From: Sphaerolaimus hirsutus
Lineage: Eukaryota > Nematoda > Chromadorea > Monhysterida > Sphaerolaimidae
Assembly: GCA_964036195.1 (NCBI GenBank)
Contig: OZ038453.1
Location: forward strand, 5,223,469-5,287,468
DNA length: 64,000 nt
Reading direction: 5' to 3'
Made by a program: the position numbers and the translations under genes. Positions within the stretch are counted from its first letter, which is position 1; every line of letters starts with the position of its first letter. The notes beneath the pieces were generated by a model. The model made no database searches, was not told where the DNA came from, and saw nothing but the letters and a program-made list of their open reading frames with translations. Below, piece after piece: positions 1 through 11,400 of this stretch.

Positions 1-45
1 GACGGTCACCTTATTGGAGCATTTACGGTAGTTTGTGTAGCCATC

Positions 46-482
46 TACCGTATTACCTCGAAATACCCCCATGGGGGTTTATTATTTCGCCAGCAAAATT
101 TGAGGGGGGGGGTTAATTCAAGGGGGGGTTTATTCGAGGGGGGGTTTTATTATTTCGCCAGAAATTTTTGTAAGGATCGTAGTAAATAGTAGGCATTTGC
201 GTACCCAAAATAGGTAATAAATGTGTCCAAACAGGATATATTTGGACATAGAGTAGTTTGTGTAGCTATCTACGTTTTTATGTGTAGCTGCAATGCAAAT
301 TAACAGTAATATACATCATGTACATTGCGTACATGACGTATTTATTATGTACATGACGTACATCATTCCGAAGGGGGGGTATTTCGAGGGGGGGTTTATT
401 ATTTCACCAGCCGATTTTGAGGGGGGGTTAATTCGAGGGGGGGTTAATTCAAGGGGGGGGGATAATTCGAGGTAATACGGTA
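46..482. mobile_element. Non-autonomous DNA element with TACCGTATT termini (type A)
   Basis: The element opens with TACCGTATTACCTCGAAATA and closes with the inverted form ending GGTAATACGGTA, so both ends are flanked by or include TA. The interior repeats a short unit made of a TCGA(A)AT core and a C or G run; these runs give the gggggg-TATTTCGAGG texture. It has no coding capacity. At least six other intact copies of related design lie in this window. A TA target duplication would fit Tc1/mariner-like mobilisation, but TA may simply be part of the palindromic terminus. No superfamily is assigned. Confidence 0.75.
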
Positions 483-800
483 CATTCATATGTCAAAATA
501 ATGTTTATCACATTTATTACCAGTTTTGGGTAAACTCAGTGGACCGACAACAAGTCAGTGATTAGGCCCTTGGGTACCAATGACATATGTTTTTAAATTC
601 AAACTTGATTGGTTCACAATACATTTTATCCAATCCGACTTTTATGACAACAATGTGAATTTGATAGGCATATTGTTATAGAAAGTTGGATTGTAAGGCC
701 TTAGGTTGGATCTTGTCATCGCAGCCCTGACAAATTCCTCCGAAAAAGTATGTATGAATTTGGCACATGTTCAAATACCTTGTGTTTCATACCAAAAAAA
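483..800. other. Non-coding stretch, nothing recognised
   Basis: AT-rich sequence without long frames, repeats or recognisable signals. Confidence 0.6.
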
Positions 801-1090
801 TTAAAGACGCATGATTTCTGTTCGCATCACCGATAATGGCTGCAATTAACTCAACACAAGTTTTAACTACTTATGTAGGTTGCCATTAGCGGCGCGAATG
901 GTGACGCAAACAGAAATCAGGGGCCAGTTCCGCAAGATAAAAAAGAGAGTCAAAATTGGAGAGTAGAGTAAAAAGACAAATGGCAAGTAAAGAGTAGAGT
1001 AAATTTTAAATTTTCTTTTTAATTTTTACTCTACTCTCCAATTTTTACTCTTTTCTTTTTACTTGCGGAACTGGCCCCAGGTGTCTTTAA
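801..1090. mobile_element. Palindromic element with a second palindromic element nested near its right end
   Basis: The outer element begins TTAAAGAC at 801 and ends GTCTTTAA at 1083-1090. A second matching block, GATTTCTGTTCGCATCACC at 811-829, pairs with its imperfect inverse at about 899-917. The outer right arm is split by an inner palindrome at about 920-1078, whose ends are GGGGCCAGTTCCGCAAG and CTTGCGGAACTGGCCCC and whose centre is made of AGAGTAAA/TTTACTCT runs. There is no coding capacity. The inner termini match those of the larger element at 4001-5102, so the two belong to one family. No clear target duplication was found for the inner element. Confidence 0.65.
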
Positions 1091-1299
1091 ACTTGTTTGC
1101 ATGAAATGCAAGGAACTTGGATGTGTGCCAAGTTTAAGTATTCACACTTGTACAAAACTCCCGTAGAACAATGACTTCCAAATAGTCCAAAAAGAGTTAC
1201 TGTAAAAACACAACCTACTGCTAAAACACAACAGAACACAACACAGGTGTGCAGTCTTTAATAAATACAACCCATCTTAAAAATTTCTGGGGAACAATC

Positions 1300-1392
1300 A
1301 AACCCCCCTCGAATGAGCCCCTCTCGAAATATCCCCACAAAATTTCCACTCTGAAAAAATAAACCCCCTGTGTGTATTTCAACGAAATACCT
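1300..1392. mobile_element. Relic of a TACCGTATT-type element
   Basis: Degenerate CCCCCCTCGAAT and CTCGAAATA units occur here, ending in TTTCAACGAAATACCTC. This resembles one arm of the type A elements with mutated termini. The outer boundary is not defined. Confidence 0.45.
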
Positions 1393-2457
1393 CAGAGGCA
1401 TGTTTACATTACAGACCTAGTGCATTTATGTTTGCCCAATTAAAAGGTCATTTTGGTCCTGCAAGCAAACAACGTTATGAAAGGCAAAAAAAAACTCACA
1501 GGTAGTAGGCCAAAACCAATGCAGTCGGGATAACCCTGGCATCTACCAGTACAACATTCTATCGTTTGATTAATAGAAACATTCATCGGGTTTTCTTCAC
1601 TGACACCATGCCGGCAGGCATCATTGGTAGGCCAGAATTGCAAAACTGAATTTACAGTGTCTTCAGTTACAGTTAAGATTATGATTCAGTTAAGATTATG
1701 ATTTTTTCTTCAGTATTTAATATAAAATGTGTTGAAATGCCATTTTTTTAGTTGAAGTTTTGTTGTGAAGTTAAAATGAAAGAAAAATGAGATGTGTCTT
1801 GTCTCCAAAAAGTGTAGTAAGGTGGAGTTTGCTAATGTTTTATCATTTGAGAAAAACATTAATAAAGCAATTTTTTAGAAATGCAATAATTTATATAATA
1901 CATTTTTAAAATGATATTGTTCCACTAAAACAACATTAAGATTTCTTCTAATATTGAGAGCAGAGCAGCCTTCTATTTTTGTCAACCATTTTGCCTTTTA
2001 GCTGACAAAACATTTGGCTAATTCACTCATTGAATCACTCATTGTTAGGATCCTTCAAAGCAGAATTAGGGTGCCCTCTACAAAAGCATTTGAGGTTTTA
2101 AGTTTGGTATAAAGACTATACCTTGACAATTTAACCTGGCTGTTTATTTGTTGCAAGTATAGAACTTGGCTATATTTTCTTCCTGGGATGTCGTCACTAG
2201 ATACACCCCATCAAAACATTTATCATAATTTATTTAAGGTTAATTTACGTGTTTTTTAACCACACTTTAGACCTCAAATGCTTACATATAGAGCACTGTA
2301 AACCAACTTTTTAAGTTTCTTTCAGAAGTAAGTGATTTAATCGCTTTCCATCTTTTGAAGCATAGTTTCTAAACAGGAAACTGTGCAGTATGTTACGGTA
2401 GGGTATTCTACAATAAAATAACAAAGCACACCTTCAGGATTAAAATTATATTTAAAA
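1393..2457. other. AT-rich non-coding DNA
   Basis: No protein-like frame, RNA gene or repeat family was recognised. Short open frames are no more than expected by chance. Confidence 0.6.
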
Positions 2458-2770
2458 ATATCGTATTTACTTGAATCATCCCCTTGAATAATCCGCCAAG
2501 CATGATGAGTGAAGAACAAAATATTTCCCCTTTGAATTATTCCCCCTAAGGCATATTATCAATTTTTTATGCCCAATTTGAATACAACCTGCATGTTATT
2601 GTGTTTAAAGCATATTTTGTGCAATCAATTGATAGAAGCGAATTAAAGCAAATTTTGACAAAAGAATAATTCCTCCCCTTGAACAATTCCCACCCTTCAA
2701 TAGTTCACCCCTCAAAAATGTCTGATTAAAAAAGTATACATCAGGGGTATTATTCAAGCAAATATTGTAT
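2458..2770. mobile_element. Degenerate TACCGTATT element of the GCTTGAATAATTCCCC type (type D)
   Basis: The left end reads TCGTATTTACTTGAATCATC and the right end TATTCAAGCAAATATTGTA. They are mutated forms of TACCGTATTTGCTTGAATA and its inverse. The internal block around CCCCTCAAAAATGTCTGA is shared with the intact copy at 39561-40504, so this is an older copy of that family. It is non-coding. Confidence 0.65.
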
Positions 2771-4000
2771 TTCAATGATGCTTTTATGAATATATTTATG
2801 GATAGACACCGTGTTATTGGCTTTTAAGCAAATTTTTTGAAAATGAAATACATAACATTGCTACTTCATAAACTGTTTCTGTATCAATGAACACACTGAA
2901 ATACTAACAATCACTTGTTGACACTATCCTAGCAGCACCCAGCGCCATTTATTTCTGGTGCTTTTCCATCACTAGTCTAGTCAGTGACTGCCCTAATAAA
3001 AATGTCCATGAATTGCAGTTACGATTTCCACATGTATGGTACTTTTTGCAACATAGTTTATACTTTGCCACTCCCTTCCCTGGGATACATTATTACATAA
3101 GTTGTCAAAATACTGGTATTTTGGAAAGCATAAGTGTAAATTCACTTTCCATATTTGGAGTATTTATACTAAAGCATAAGGTATTTTAAAAGCATTGACT
3201 ATTTATACTAAAGCATAAGTATCGAGGAAAGCGTAAAGAAAGTGTAAGCTTAAAAAAGTATTTTTAGAAAGCGCTCTCACTGTTGAGCATCGCAAAACAC
3301 CACTGTTTTCACTTTTAGATACTTAATAAATCATTTTCACGCATTATTTAAAAATTTTGTTGCCTTTTTTAACATGGTGCTTTTTCAGTGTTTCTGATAA
3401 AGTAATGTAATACTCCATGCCTTTGTGTGTGGCCGGTAAATTTATTTTCATTTTGTCTTTTTTACAAAAGTAGATGTGAAACTGTAGAATACCACAAATG
3501 CTCATCAAAACTTGATAATTTTGGAGAGAATCCTTATAATTTGTACATTTGACATATTCTGTATGTTCACATAAAACAACGAAATTTGAAAGAAAACATT
3601 CCCAGTCCCCGGGTATTTCATCCAGGAAAGCATAACAAAGTGCAAGGGTATTTTGTGAAAGTGTAAAAGTTGGCATAAGTGTAAATATACATACCCAAAT
3701 ACTGCTTATTCCACGTAGGCATACATATGTTTCACAACTCTGATTATTGAATATCGTGATATCAATTTTGTCATTATGTTTGAGTGGAAACATTTTCTTC
3801 AGAATTTCTCAATATCAAAAACATAAATGTTACTCTTGTTTTTTCAATCTAGCCAATAAATCACAGCAATTAGATTTCTTCAAAAAACTAAACTATTTTA
3901 AATTAAAACAATAATATAATAAAATATCGAAATGGAATTAAGGAGGAAAGAAACCAACCATTGTATATGCATTTCCTCATGCAGACGCCACGGTATGGCT
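2771..4000. other. AT-rich non-coding DNA with GCATAAG/GTGTAAA repeats
   Basis: The words GCATAAG, AGTGTAAA and GGAAAGC recur at about 3125-3245 and 3620-3690, partly in the same order, suggesting an old dispersed or foldback repeat. The 149-codon minus-strand frame at 3344-3793 lies over it and has no recognisable protein features. Confidence 0.4.
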
Positions 4001-5102
4001 GGACCAGTCCCACAAGTTGACACATGCTTCACTTTTGACTCTCAACTTGAGTCTTGACTTTTCTCTTGACTGTCAACTTGACTCTTGACTTTTCTCTTGA
4101 CTCTCAACTTGACTCTTGACTTTGTCACTTGCCAGCTCCGCAAGTGAAAAAGTCAAGGGTCATGATAAAAGTCAAGAGCAAAGTCAAAAGTTAAATAAGT
4201 TAAAAGTCAAGAGCAAAGTTATGGGTTAAGTTACATTACATTACATTACAGTTAAAGAGATGTGGAGCCCTACCTCCTACAAGGTTACGCTCCTCTCACA
4301 CACACACACTAATGAACACTCACTCACGAGTACACATTAACCATATAAACATTTTCAGATCATTACATCACACTGTTTACGATGTGCATGGAATACGTTT
4401 GACTGTATAAAACAATCCTCCCATTTGCAAGGTACCGTGCATGCTGTTCCACTCATTTGGATTCTTTCTGCTGCATTACCCTTACATATGTACCGTATTT
4501 CTCCGATCAAAGCACCCCCCCCATTCAAAGCTCCCGGGGTGCTGTGCTGTGCAAATTGTTCCAAGTAAAGCACCCGGGTGCTTTACTCTCATCCGAAAAT
4601 TTTTTGGTGATCATCTCTTATCGTAAATAATATTGTGGTGAGGAAAGATCACAAGACCATCCGTTGCATGGGAATTTGTTTGCATGGCACGCGGCGTTGT
4701 TTTGCACACATTGCACACATATTTAATTGCATGCTGCGGCCACATCAAACGCTTCTGGTGTAATTCACCAGAGCAACTTGAAGTGGCGCTTGTGTTCAGT
4801 GATTTCTGGGTCATGGGAATATTGCTGAAGTTCATCAAAAGCATTTCAAATCTACCATAGTATAGCACCCGGTGATTTGCATTGCACCAGGGCTATAAAC
4901 GGCACTTGAAAAGTAGTTCAAAAAGTGCTCCAATTTTGTAAAGCACCCGGGGTGCCTTGATTGGAGAAATACGGTACAACACGTGAACTGTGTTCAATGG
5001 AATTTTTACTTTAAGTCAAGTCAGTCAAAAGTCAAGAGCAAAGTCAACAGTCAAGTTAAAAGTCTAGAGTAAAGCACTTGTCAACTTGCGGGACTGGCCC
5101 CT
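4001..5102. mobile_element. Foldback element with GGGGCCAGTCCCGCAAG-type ends
   Basis: The left end GGACCAGTCCCACAAGTTGA and the right end TCAACTTGCGGGACTGGCCC form terminal inverted repeats of about 22 bp with a few mismatches. The interior is a low-complexity array of the words GACTCTTGACTTTT and AAAAGTCAAGAGC, on opposite strands in the two arms. A related terminus recurs internally near 4130. The centre is occupied by an unrelated nested element at 4491-4977. There is no coding capacity. The ends match the small palindrome at 920-1078. Confidence 0.6.
4491..4977. mobile_element. TACCGTATT element, type B (CCGATCAAAGCACCC units), nested
   Basis: It starts TACCGTATTTCTCCGATCAA and ends TTGATTGGAGAAATACGGTA. 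Inside, the word AAAGCACCCGGGTGCTTT recurs near both ends. It shares only the outer TACCGTATT box with type A elements, while its internal unit differs. It sits inside the foldback element 4001-5102, so it is the younger insertion. Open frames crossing it are by-products of the repeat. Confidence 0.75.
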
Positions 5103-5465
5103 GGTCTGGGAAATCAAAGCCCAAATAGTTTAATCTGCCTTAATTGTATGTTTTTCATGAAATCTGGCTATGCTACCAGTAATAAATGTTGGCACAGTGA
5201 CTTGTCATGAAAATGGTGATTTGTATGCTGTTTACTTACTGAAGACCATGTTTACTTGAATAATTCCTCCACTTGAAGAAGTGTGAAGTGATGTAAAGTG
5301 TATCCATAAGGAGATGGTATGAACTCACTTCACTATACTTGCAGGTGCTTCACAATGCTTCCCAAATCGTGTCAACATCATTTGGGAGTGTCCTTAACAA
5401 CACTTTGATCATTGGGTTGAGGACAACTGTTGGTTCAACTTATTCTATGCAGCATCGTTAACAAG
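5103..5465. other. Non-coding left flank of the satellite array
   Basis: A short TTTACTTGAATAATTCCTCC stretch at about 5250-5270 is a fragment of a type D element. Otherwise nothing is recognised up to the first satellite monomer. Confidence 0.5.
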
Positions 5466-8400
5466 GCTACTTTATACCTAAGAAATCAAAACGTGCTTTC
5501 AGGTCAATTCCCTCAGTTTGCATCGGCTGCGGAAGCCCAATGCAGATCCGCGTAACGGCTATATTTTACACCGTTGCATAGCCCACAATGTCCTCTACCA
5601 GAATCCACAAAGTTTGATGAGGGTTCCCTGTCGCTACTTTATACCTAAGAAATCAAAACGTGCTTTCAGGTCAATTCCCGCAGTTTGCATCACCTGTGGA
5701 AGCACAATGCAGATCCGCGTAACGGCTATATTTTACACCGTTGCGAAGCCCACAATGTCCTCTATCAGAATCCACAAAGTTTATAGGGGGTTCCCTGTCG
5801 CTACTTTATACCTAAGAAATCAAAACGTGCTTTCAGGTCAGTTCCCGCAGTTTGCATCACCTGTGAAAGCACAATGCAGATCCGCGTAACGGCTATATTT
5901 TACACTGTTGCGAAGCCCACAATGTCCTCTACCAGAATCCACAAAGTCAATAGGGGCTTCCCTGTCACTACTTTATACCTAAGAAATCAAAACGTGCTTT
6001 CAGGTCAGTTCCTGCAGCTTGCATTGCCTGTGAAAGCACAATGCAGATCCGCGTAACGGCTATATTTTACACCGTTGCGAAGCCCACAATGTCCTCTACC
6101 AGAATCCACAAAGTTTGATGGGGGTTCCCCGTCGCTACTTTATACCTAAGAAATCAAAACGTGTTTTCAGGTCAGTTCCCGCAGTTTGCATCGCCTGTGA
6201 AAGCACAATGCAGATCCGCGTAACAGCTATATTTTACACCGTTGTGAAGCCCACAATGTCCTCTATCAGAATCCACAAAGTTTATAGGGGGTACTCTGTC
6301 GCTACTTTATACCTAAGAAAACAAAACGTGTTTTCAGGTCAGTTCCCGCAGTTTGCATCACCTGTGAAAGCACAATGCAGATCCGCGTAACAGCTATATT
6401 TTACACTGTTGCGAAGCCCACAATGTCCTCTATCAGAATCCACAAAGTTTATAGGGGGTTCCCCATCGCTACTTTATACATAAGAAATCAAAACATGCTT
6501 TCAGGTCAATTCCCGCAGTTTGCATCACCTGCAAAAGCACAATGCAGATCCGCGTAACAACTATATTTTACACCGTTGCGAAGCCCACAATGTCCTCTAC
6601 CAGAATCCACAAAGTTTGATGGGGTTCCCCATCACTACAATATACCTAAGAAATCAAAACGTGCTTTCAGGTCAATTCCCGCAGTTTGCATCGCCTGCGG
6701 AAGCACAATGCAGATCCGCGTAACGGCTATATTTTACACCGTTGCGAAGCCCACAATGTCCTCCATCAGAATCCACAAAGTTTATAGGGGGTTCCCTGTC
6801 ACTACTTTATACCTAAGAAATCAAAACATGCTTTCAGGTCAGTTCCCGCAGTTTGCATCGCCGGCGGAAGCACAATGCAGATCCGCGTAACAGCTATATT
6901 TTACACCGTTGCGAAGCCCACAATGTCCTCTACCAGAGTCCACACAGTTTGATGGGGGTTCCCTGTCTCTACTTTATACCTAAGAAATCAAAACGTGCTT
7001 TCAGGTCAATTCCCGCAGTTTGCATTGCCTGCGGAAGCACAATGCAGATCCGCGTAACGGCTATATTTTACACCGTTGCGAAGCCCACAATGTCCTCTAT
7101 CAGAATCCACAAAGTTTATAGGGGGTTCCCTGTCTCTACTTTATACCTAAGAAATCAAAACGTGCTTTCAGGTCAGTTCCCGCAGTTTGCATCGCCTGTG
7201 AAAGCACAATGCAGATCCGCGTAACAGCTATATTTTACACCGTTGCGAAGCCCACAATGTCCTCTATCAGAATCCACAAAGTTTATAGGGGGTTCCCTGT
7301 CTCTACTTTATACCTAAGAAATCAAAACGTGCTTTCAGGTCAATTCCCGCAGTTTGCATCGCCTGCGGAAGCACAATGCAGATCTGCGTAACGGCTATAT
7401 TTTACACTGTTGCGAAGCCCACAATGTCCTCTATCAGAATCCACAAAGTTTATAGGGGGTTCCCCGTCGCTACTTTATACCTAAGAAATCAAAATGTGCT
7501 TTCAGGTCAGTTCCCGCAGTTTGCATTGCCTGTGAAAGCACAATGCAGATCCGCGTAACGGCTATATTTTACACCGTTGCGAAGCCCACAATGTCCTCTA
7601 TCAGAATCCACAAAGTTTATAGGGGGTTCCCCGTCGCTACTTTATACCTAAGAAATCAAAACGTGCTTTCATGTCAGTTCCCGCAGTTTGCATTGCCTGC
7701 GGAAGCACAATGCAAATCCGCGTAACAGCTATATTTTACACCGCTGCGAAGCCCACAATGTCCTCTATCAGAATCCACAAAGTTTATACGGTGTTCCCTG
7801 TCGCTACTTTATACCTAAGAAATCAAAATGTGCTTTCAGGTCAGTTCCTGCAGTTTGCATTGCCTGCGGAAGCACAATGCAAATCCGCGTAACAGCTATA
7901 TTTTACACTGCTGCGAAGCCCACAATGTCCTCTATCAGAATCCACAAAGTTTATAGGGGGTTCCCTGTCTCTACTTTATACCTAAGAAATCAAAACGTGC
8001 TTTCAGGTCAATTCCCGCAGTTTGCATCGGCTGCGGAAGCACAATGCAGATCTGTGTAACGGCTATATTTTACACCGTTGCGAAGCCCACAATGTCCTCT
8101 ACCAGAATCCACAAAGTTTGATGGGGGTTCTCCGTCGCTACTTTATACCGAAGAAATCAAAACGTGCTTTCAGGTCAATTCCAGCAGTTTGCATCACCTG
8201 TGGAAGCACAATGCAGATCCGCGTAACGGCTATATTTTACACCGTTGTGAAGCCCACAATGTCCTCTATCAGAATCCACAAAGTTAATAGGGGGTTCCCT
8301 GTCGCTACTTTATACCTAAGAAATCAAAACGTGCTTTCAGGTCAGTTCCCGCAGTTTGCATCGCCTGTGAAAGCACAATGCAGATCCGCGTAACGGCTAT

Positions 8401-11400
8401 ATTTTACACCGTTGCGAAGCCCACAATGTCCTCTACCAGAATCCACAAAGTTTGATGGGGTTCCCCGTCGCTACTTTATACCTAAGAAATCAAAACGTGC
8501 TTTCAGATCAATTCCCGCAGTTTGCATCGCCTGCGGAAGCACAATGCAGATCCGCGTAACGGCTATATTTTACACCGTTGCGAAGCCCACAATGTCCTCC
8601 ATCAGAATCCATAAAGTTTATAGGGGGTTCCCTGTCACTACTTTATACCTAAGAAATCAAAACATGCTTTCAGGTCAGTTCCCGCAGTTTGCATTGCCGG
8701 CAGAAGCACAATGCAGATCCGCGTAACGGCTATATTTTACACCATTGCGAAGCCCACAATGTCCTCCATCAGAATCCACAAAGTTTATAGGGGGTTCCCT
8801 GTCGCTACTTTATACCTAAGAAATCAAAACGTGCTTTCAGGTCAATTCCTGCAGTTTGCATTGCCTGCGGAAGCACAATGCAGATCCGCGTAACGGCTAT
8901 ATTTTACACCATTGCGAAGCCCACAATGTCCTCCATCAGAATCCACAAAGTTTATAGGGGGTTCCCTGTCACTACTTTATACCTAAGAAATCAAAACATG
9001 CTTTCAGGTCAGTTCCCGCAGTTTGCATTGCCGGCGGAAGCACAATGCAGATCCGCGTAACGGCTATATTTTACACCGTTGCGAAGCCCACAATGTCCTC
9101 TACCAGAGTCCACACAGTTTGATGGGGGTTCCCTGTCTCTACTTTATACCTAAGAAATCAAAACGTGCTTTCAGGTCAATTCCCGCAGTTTGCATCGCCT
9201 GCGGAAGCACAATGCAGATCCGCGTAACGGCTATATTTTACACCGTTGCGAAGCCCACAATGTCCTCCATCAGAATCCACAAAGTTTATAGGGGGTTCCC
9301 TGTCACTACTTTATACCTAAGAAATCAAAACATGCTTCAGGTCAGTTCCCGCAGTTTGCATTGCCGGCGGAAGCACAATGCAGATCCGCGTAACGGCTAT
9401 ATTTTACACCGTTGCGAAGCCCACTATGTCCTCTACCAGAGTCCACACAGTTTGATGGGGGTTCCCTGTCTCTACTTTATACCTAAGAAATCAAAACGTG
9501 CTTTCAGGTCAATTCCCGCAGTTTGCATCGCCTGCGGAAGCACAATGCAGATCCGCGTAACAGCTATATTTTACACCGTTGCGAAGCCCACAATGTCCTC
9601 CATCAGAATCCATAAAGTTTATAGGGGGTTCCCTGTCACTACTTTATACCTAAGAAATCAAAACATGCTTTCAGGTCAGTTCCCGCAGTTTGCATTGCCG
9701 GCAGAAGCACAATGCAGATCCGCGTAATGGCTATATTTTACACCATTGCGAAGCCCACAATGTCCTCCATCAGAATCCACAAAGTTTATAGGGGGTTCCC
9801 TGTCGCTACTTTATACCTAAGAAATCAAAACGTGCTTTCAGGTCAATTCCTGCAGTTTGCATTGCCTGCGGAAGCACAATGCAGATCCGCGTAACGGCTA
9901 TATTTTACACCATTGCGAAGCCCACAATGTCCTCCATCAGAATCCACAAAGTTTATAGGGGGTTCCCTGTCACTACTTTATACCTAAGAAATCAAAACAT
10001 GCTTTCAGGTCAGTTCCCGCAGTTTGCATTGCCGGCGGAAGCACAATGCAGATCCGCGTAACGGCTATATTTTACACCGTTGCGAAGCCCACAATGTCCT
10101 CTACCAGAGTCCACACAGTTTGATGGGGGTTCCCTGTCTCTACTTTATACCTAAGAAATCAAAACGTGCTTTCAGGTCAATTCCCGCAGTTTGCATCGCC
10201 TGCGGAAGCACAATGCAGATCCGCGTAACGGCTATATTTTACACCGTTGCGAAGCCCACAATGTCCTCCATCAGAATCCACAAAGTTTATAGGGGGTTCC
10301 CTGTCACTACTTTATACCTAAGAAATCAAAACATGCTTCAGGTCAGTTCCCGCAGTTTGCATTGCCGGCGGAAGCACAATGCAGATCCGCGTAACGGCTA
10401 TATTTTACACCGTTGCGAAGCCCACAATGTCCTCTACCAGAGTCCACACAGTTTGATGGGGTTCCCTGTCGCTACTTTATACCTAAGAAATCAAAACGTG
10501 CTTTCAGGTCAATTCCCGCAGTTTGCATCGCCTGCGGAAGCACAATGCAGATCCGCGTAATGGCTATATTTTATACCGTTGCGAAGCCCACAATGTCCTC
10601 CATCAGAATCCACAAAGTTTATAGGGGGTTCCCTGTCACTACTTTATACCTAAGAAATCAAAACATGCTTTCAGGTCAGTTCCCGCAGTTTGCATTGCCG
10701 GCGGAAGCACAATGCAGATCCGCGTAACAGCTATATTTTACACCGTTGCGAAGCCCACAATGTCCTCTACCAGAGTCCACACAGTTTGATGGGGGTTCCC
10801 TGTCTCTACTTTATACCTAAGAAATCAAAACGTGCTTTCAGGTCAATTCCTGCAGTTTGCATTGCCTGCGGAAGCACAATGCAGATCCGCGTAACAGCTA
10901 TATTTTACACCGTTGCGAAGCCCACAATGTCCTCTATCAGAATCCACAAAGTTTATAGGGGGTTCCCTGTCGCTACTTTATACCTAAGAAATCAAAACGT
11001 GCTTTCAGGTCAGTTCCCACAGTTTGCATCGCCTGTGAAAGCACAATGCAGATCCGCGTAACAGCTATATTTTACACCGTTGCGAAGCCCACAATGTCCT
11101 CTATCAGAATCCACAAAGTTTATAGGGGGTTCCCTGTCTCTACTTTATACCTAAGAAATCAAAACGTGCTTTCAGGTCAATTCCCGCAGTTTGCATCGCC
11201 TGCGGAAGCACAATGCAGATCTGCGTAATGGCTATATTTTACACCGTTGCGAAGCCCACAATGTCCTCTATCAGAATCCACAAAGTTTATAGGGGGTTCC
11301 CTGTCGCTACTTTATACCTAAGAAATCAAAATGTGCTTTCAGGTCAGTTCCCGCAGTTTGCATTGCCTGTGAAAGCACAATGCAGATCCGCGTAACGACT

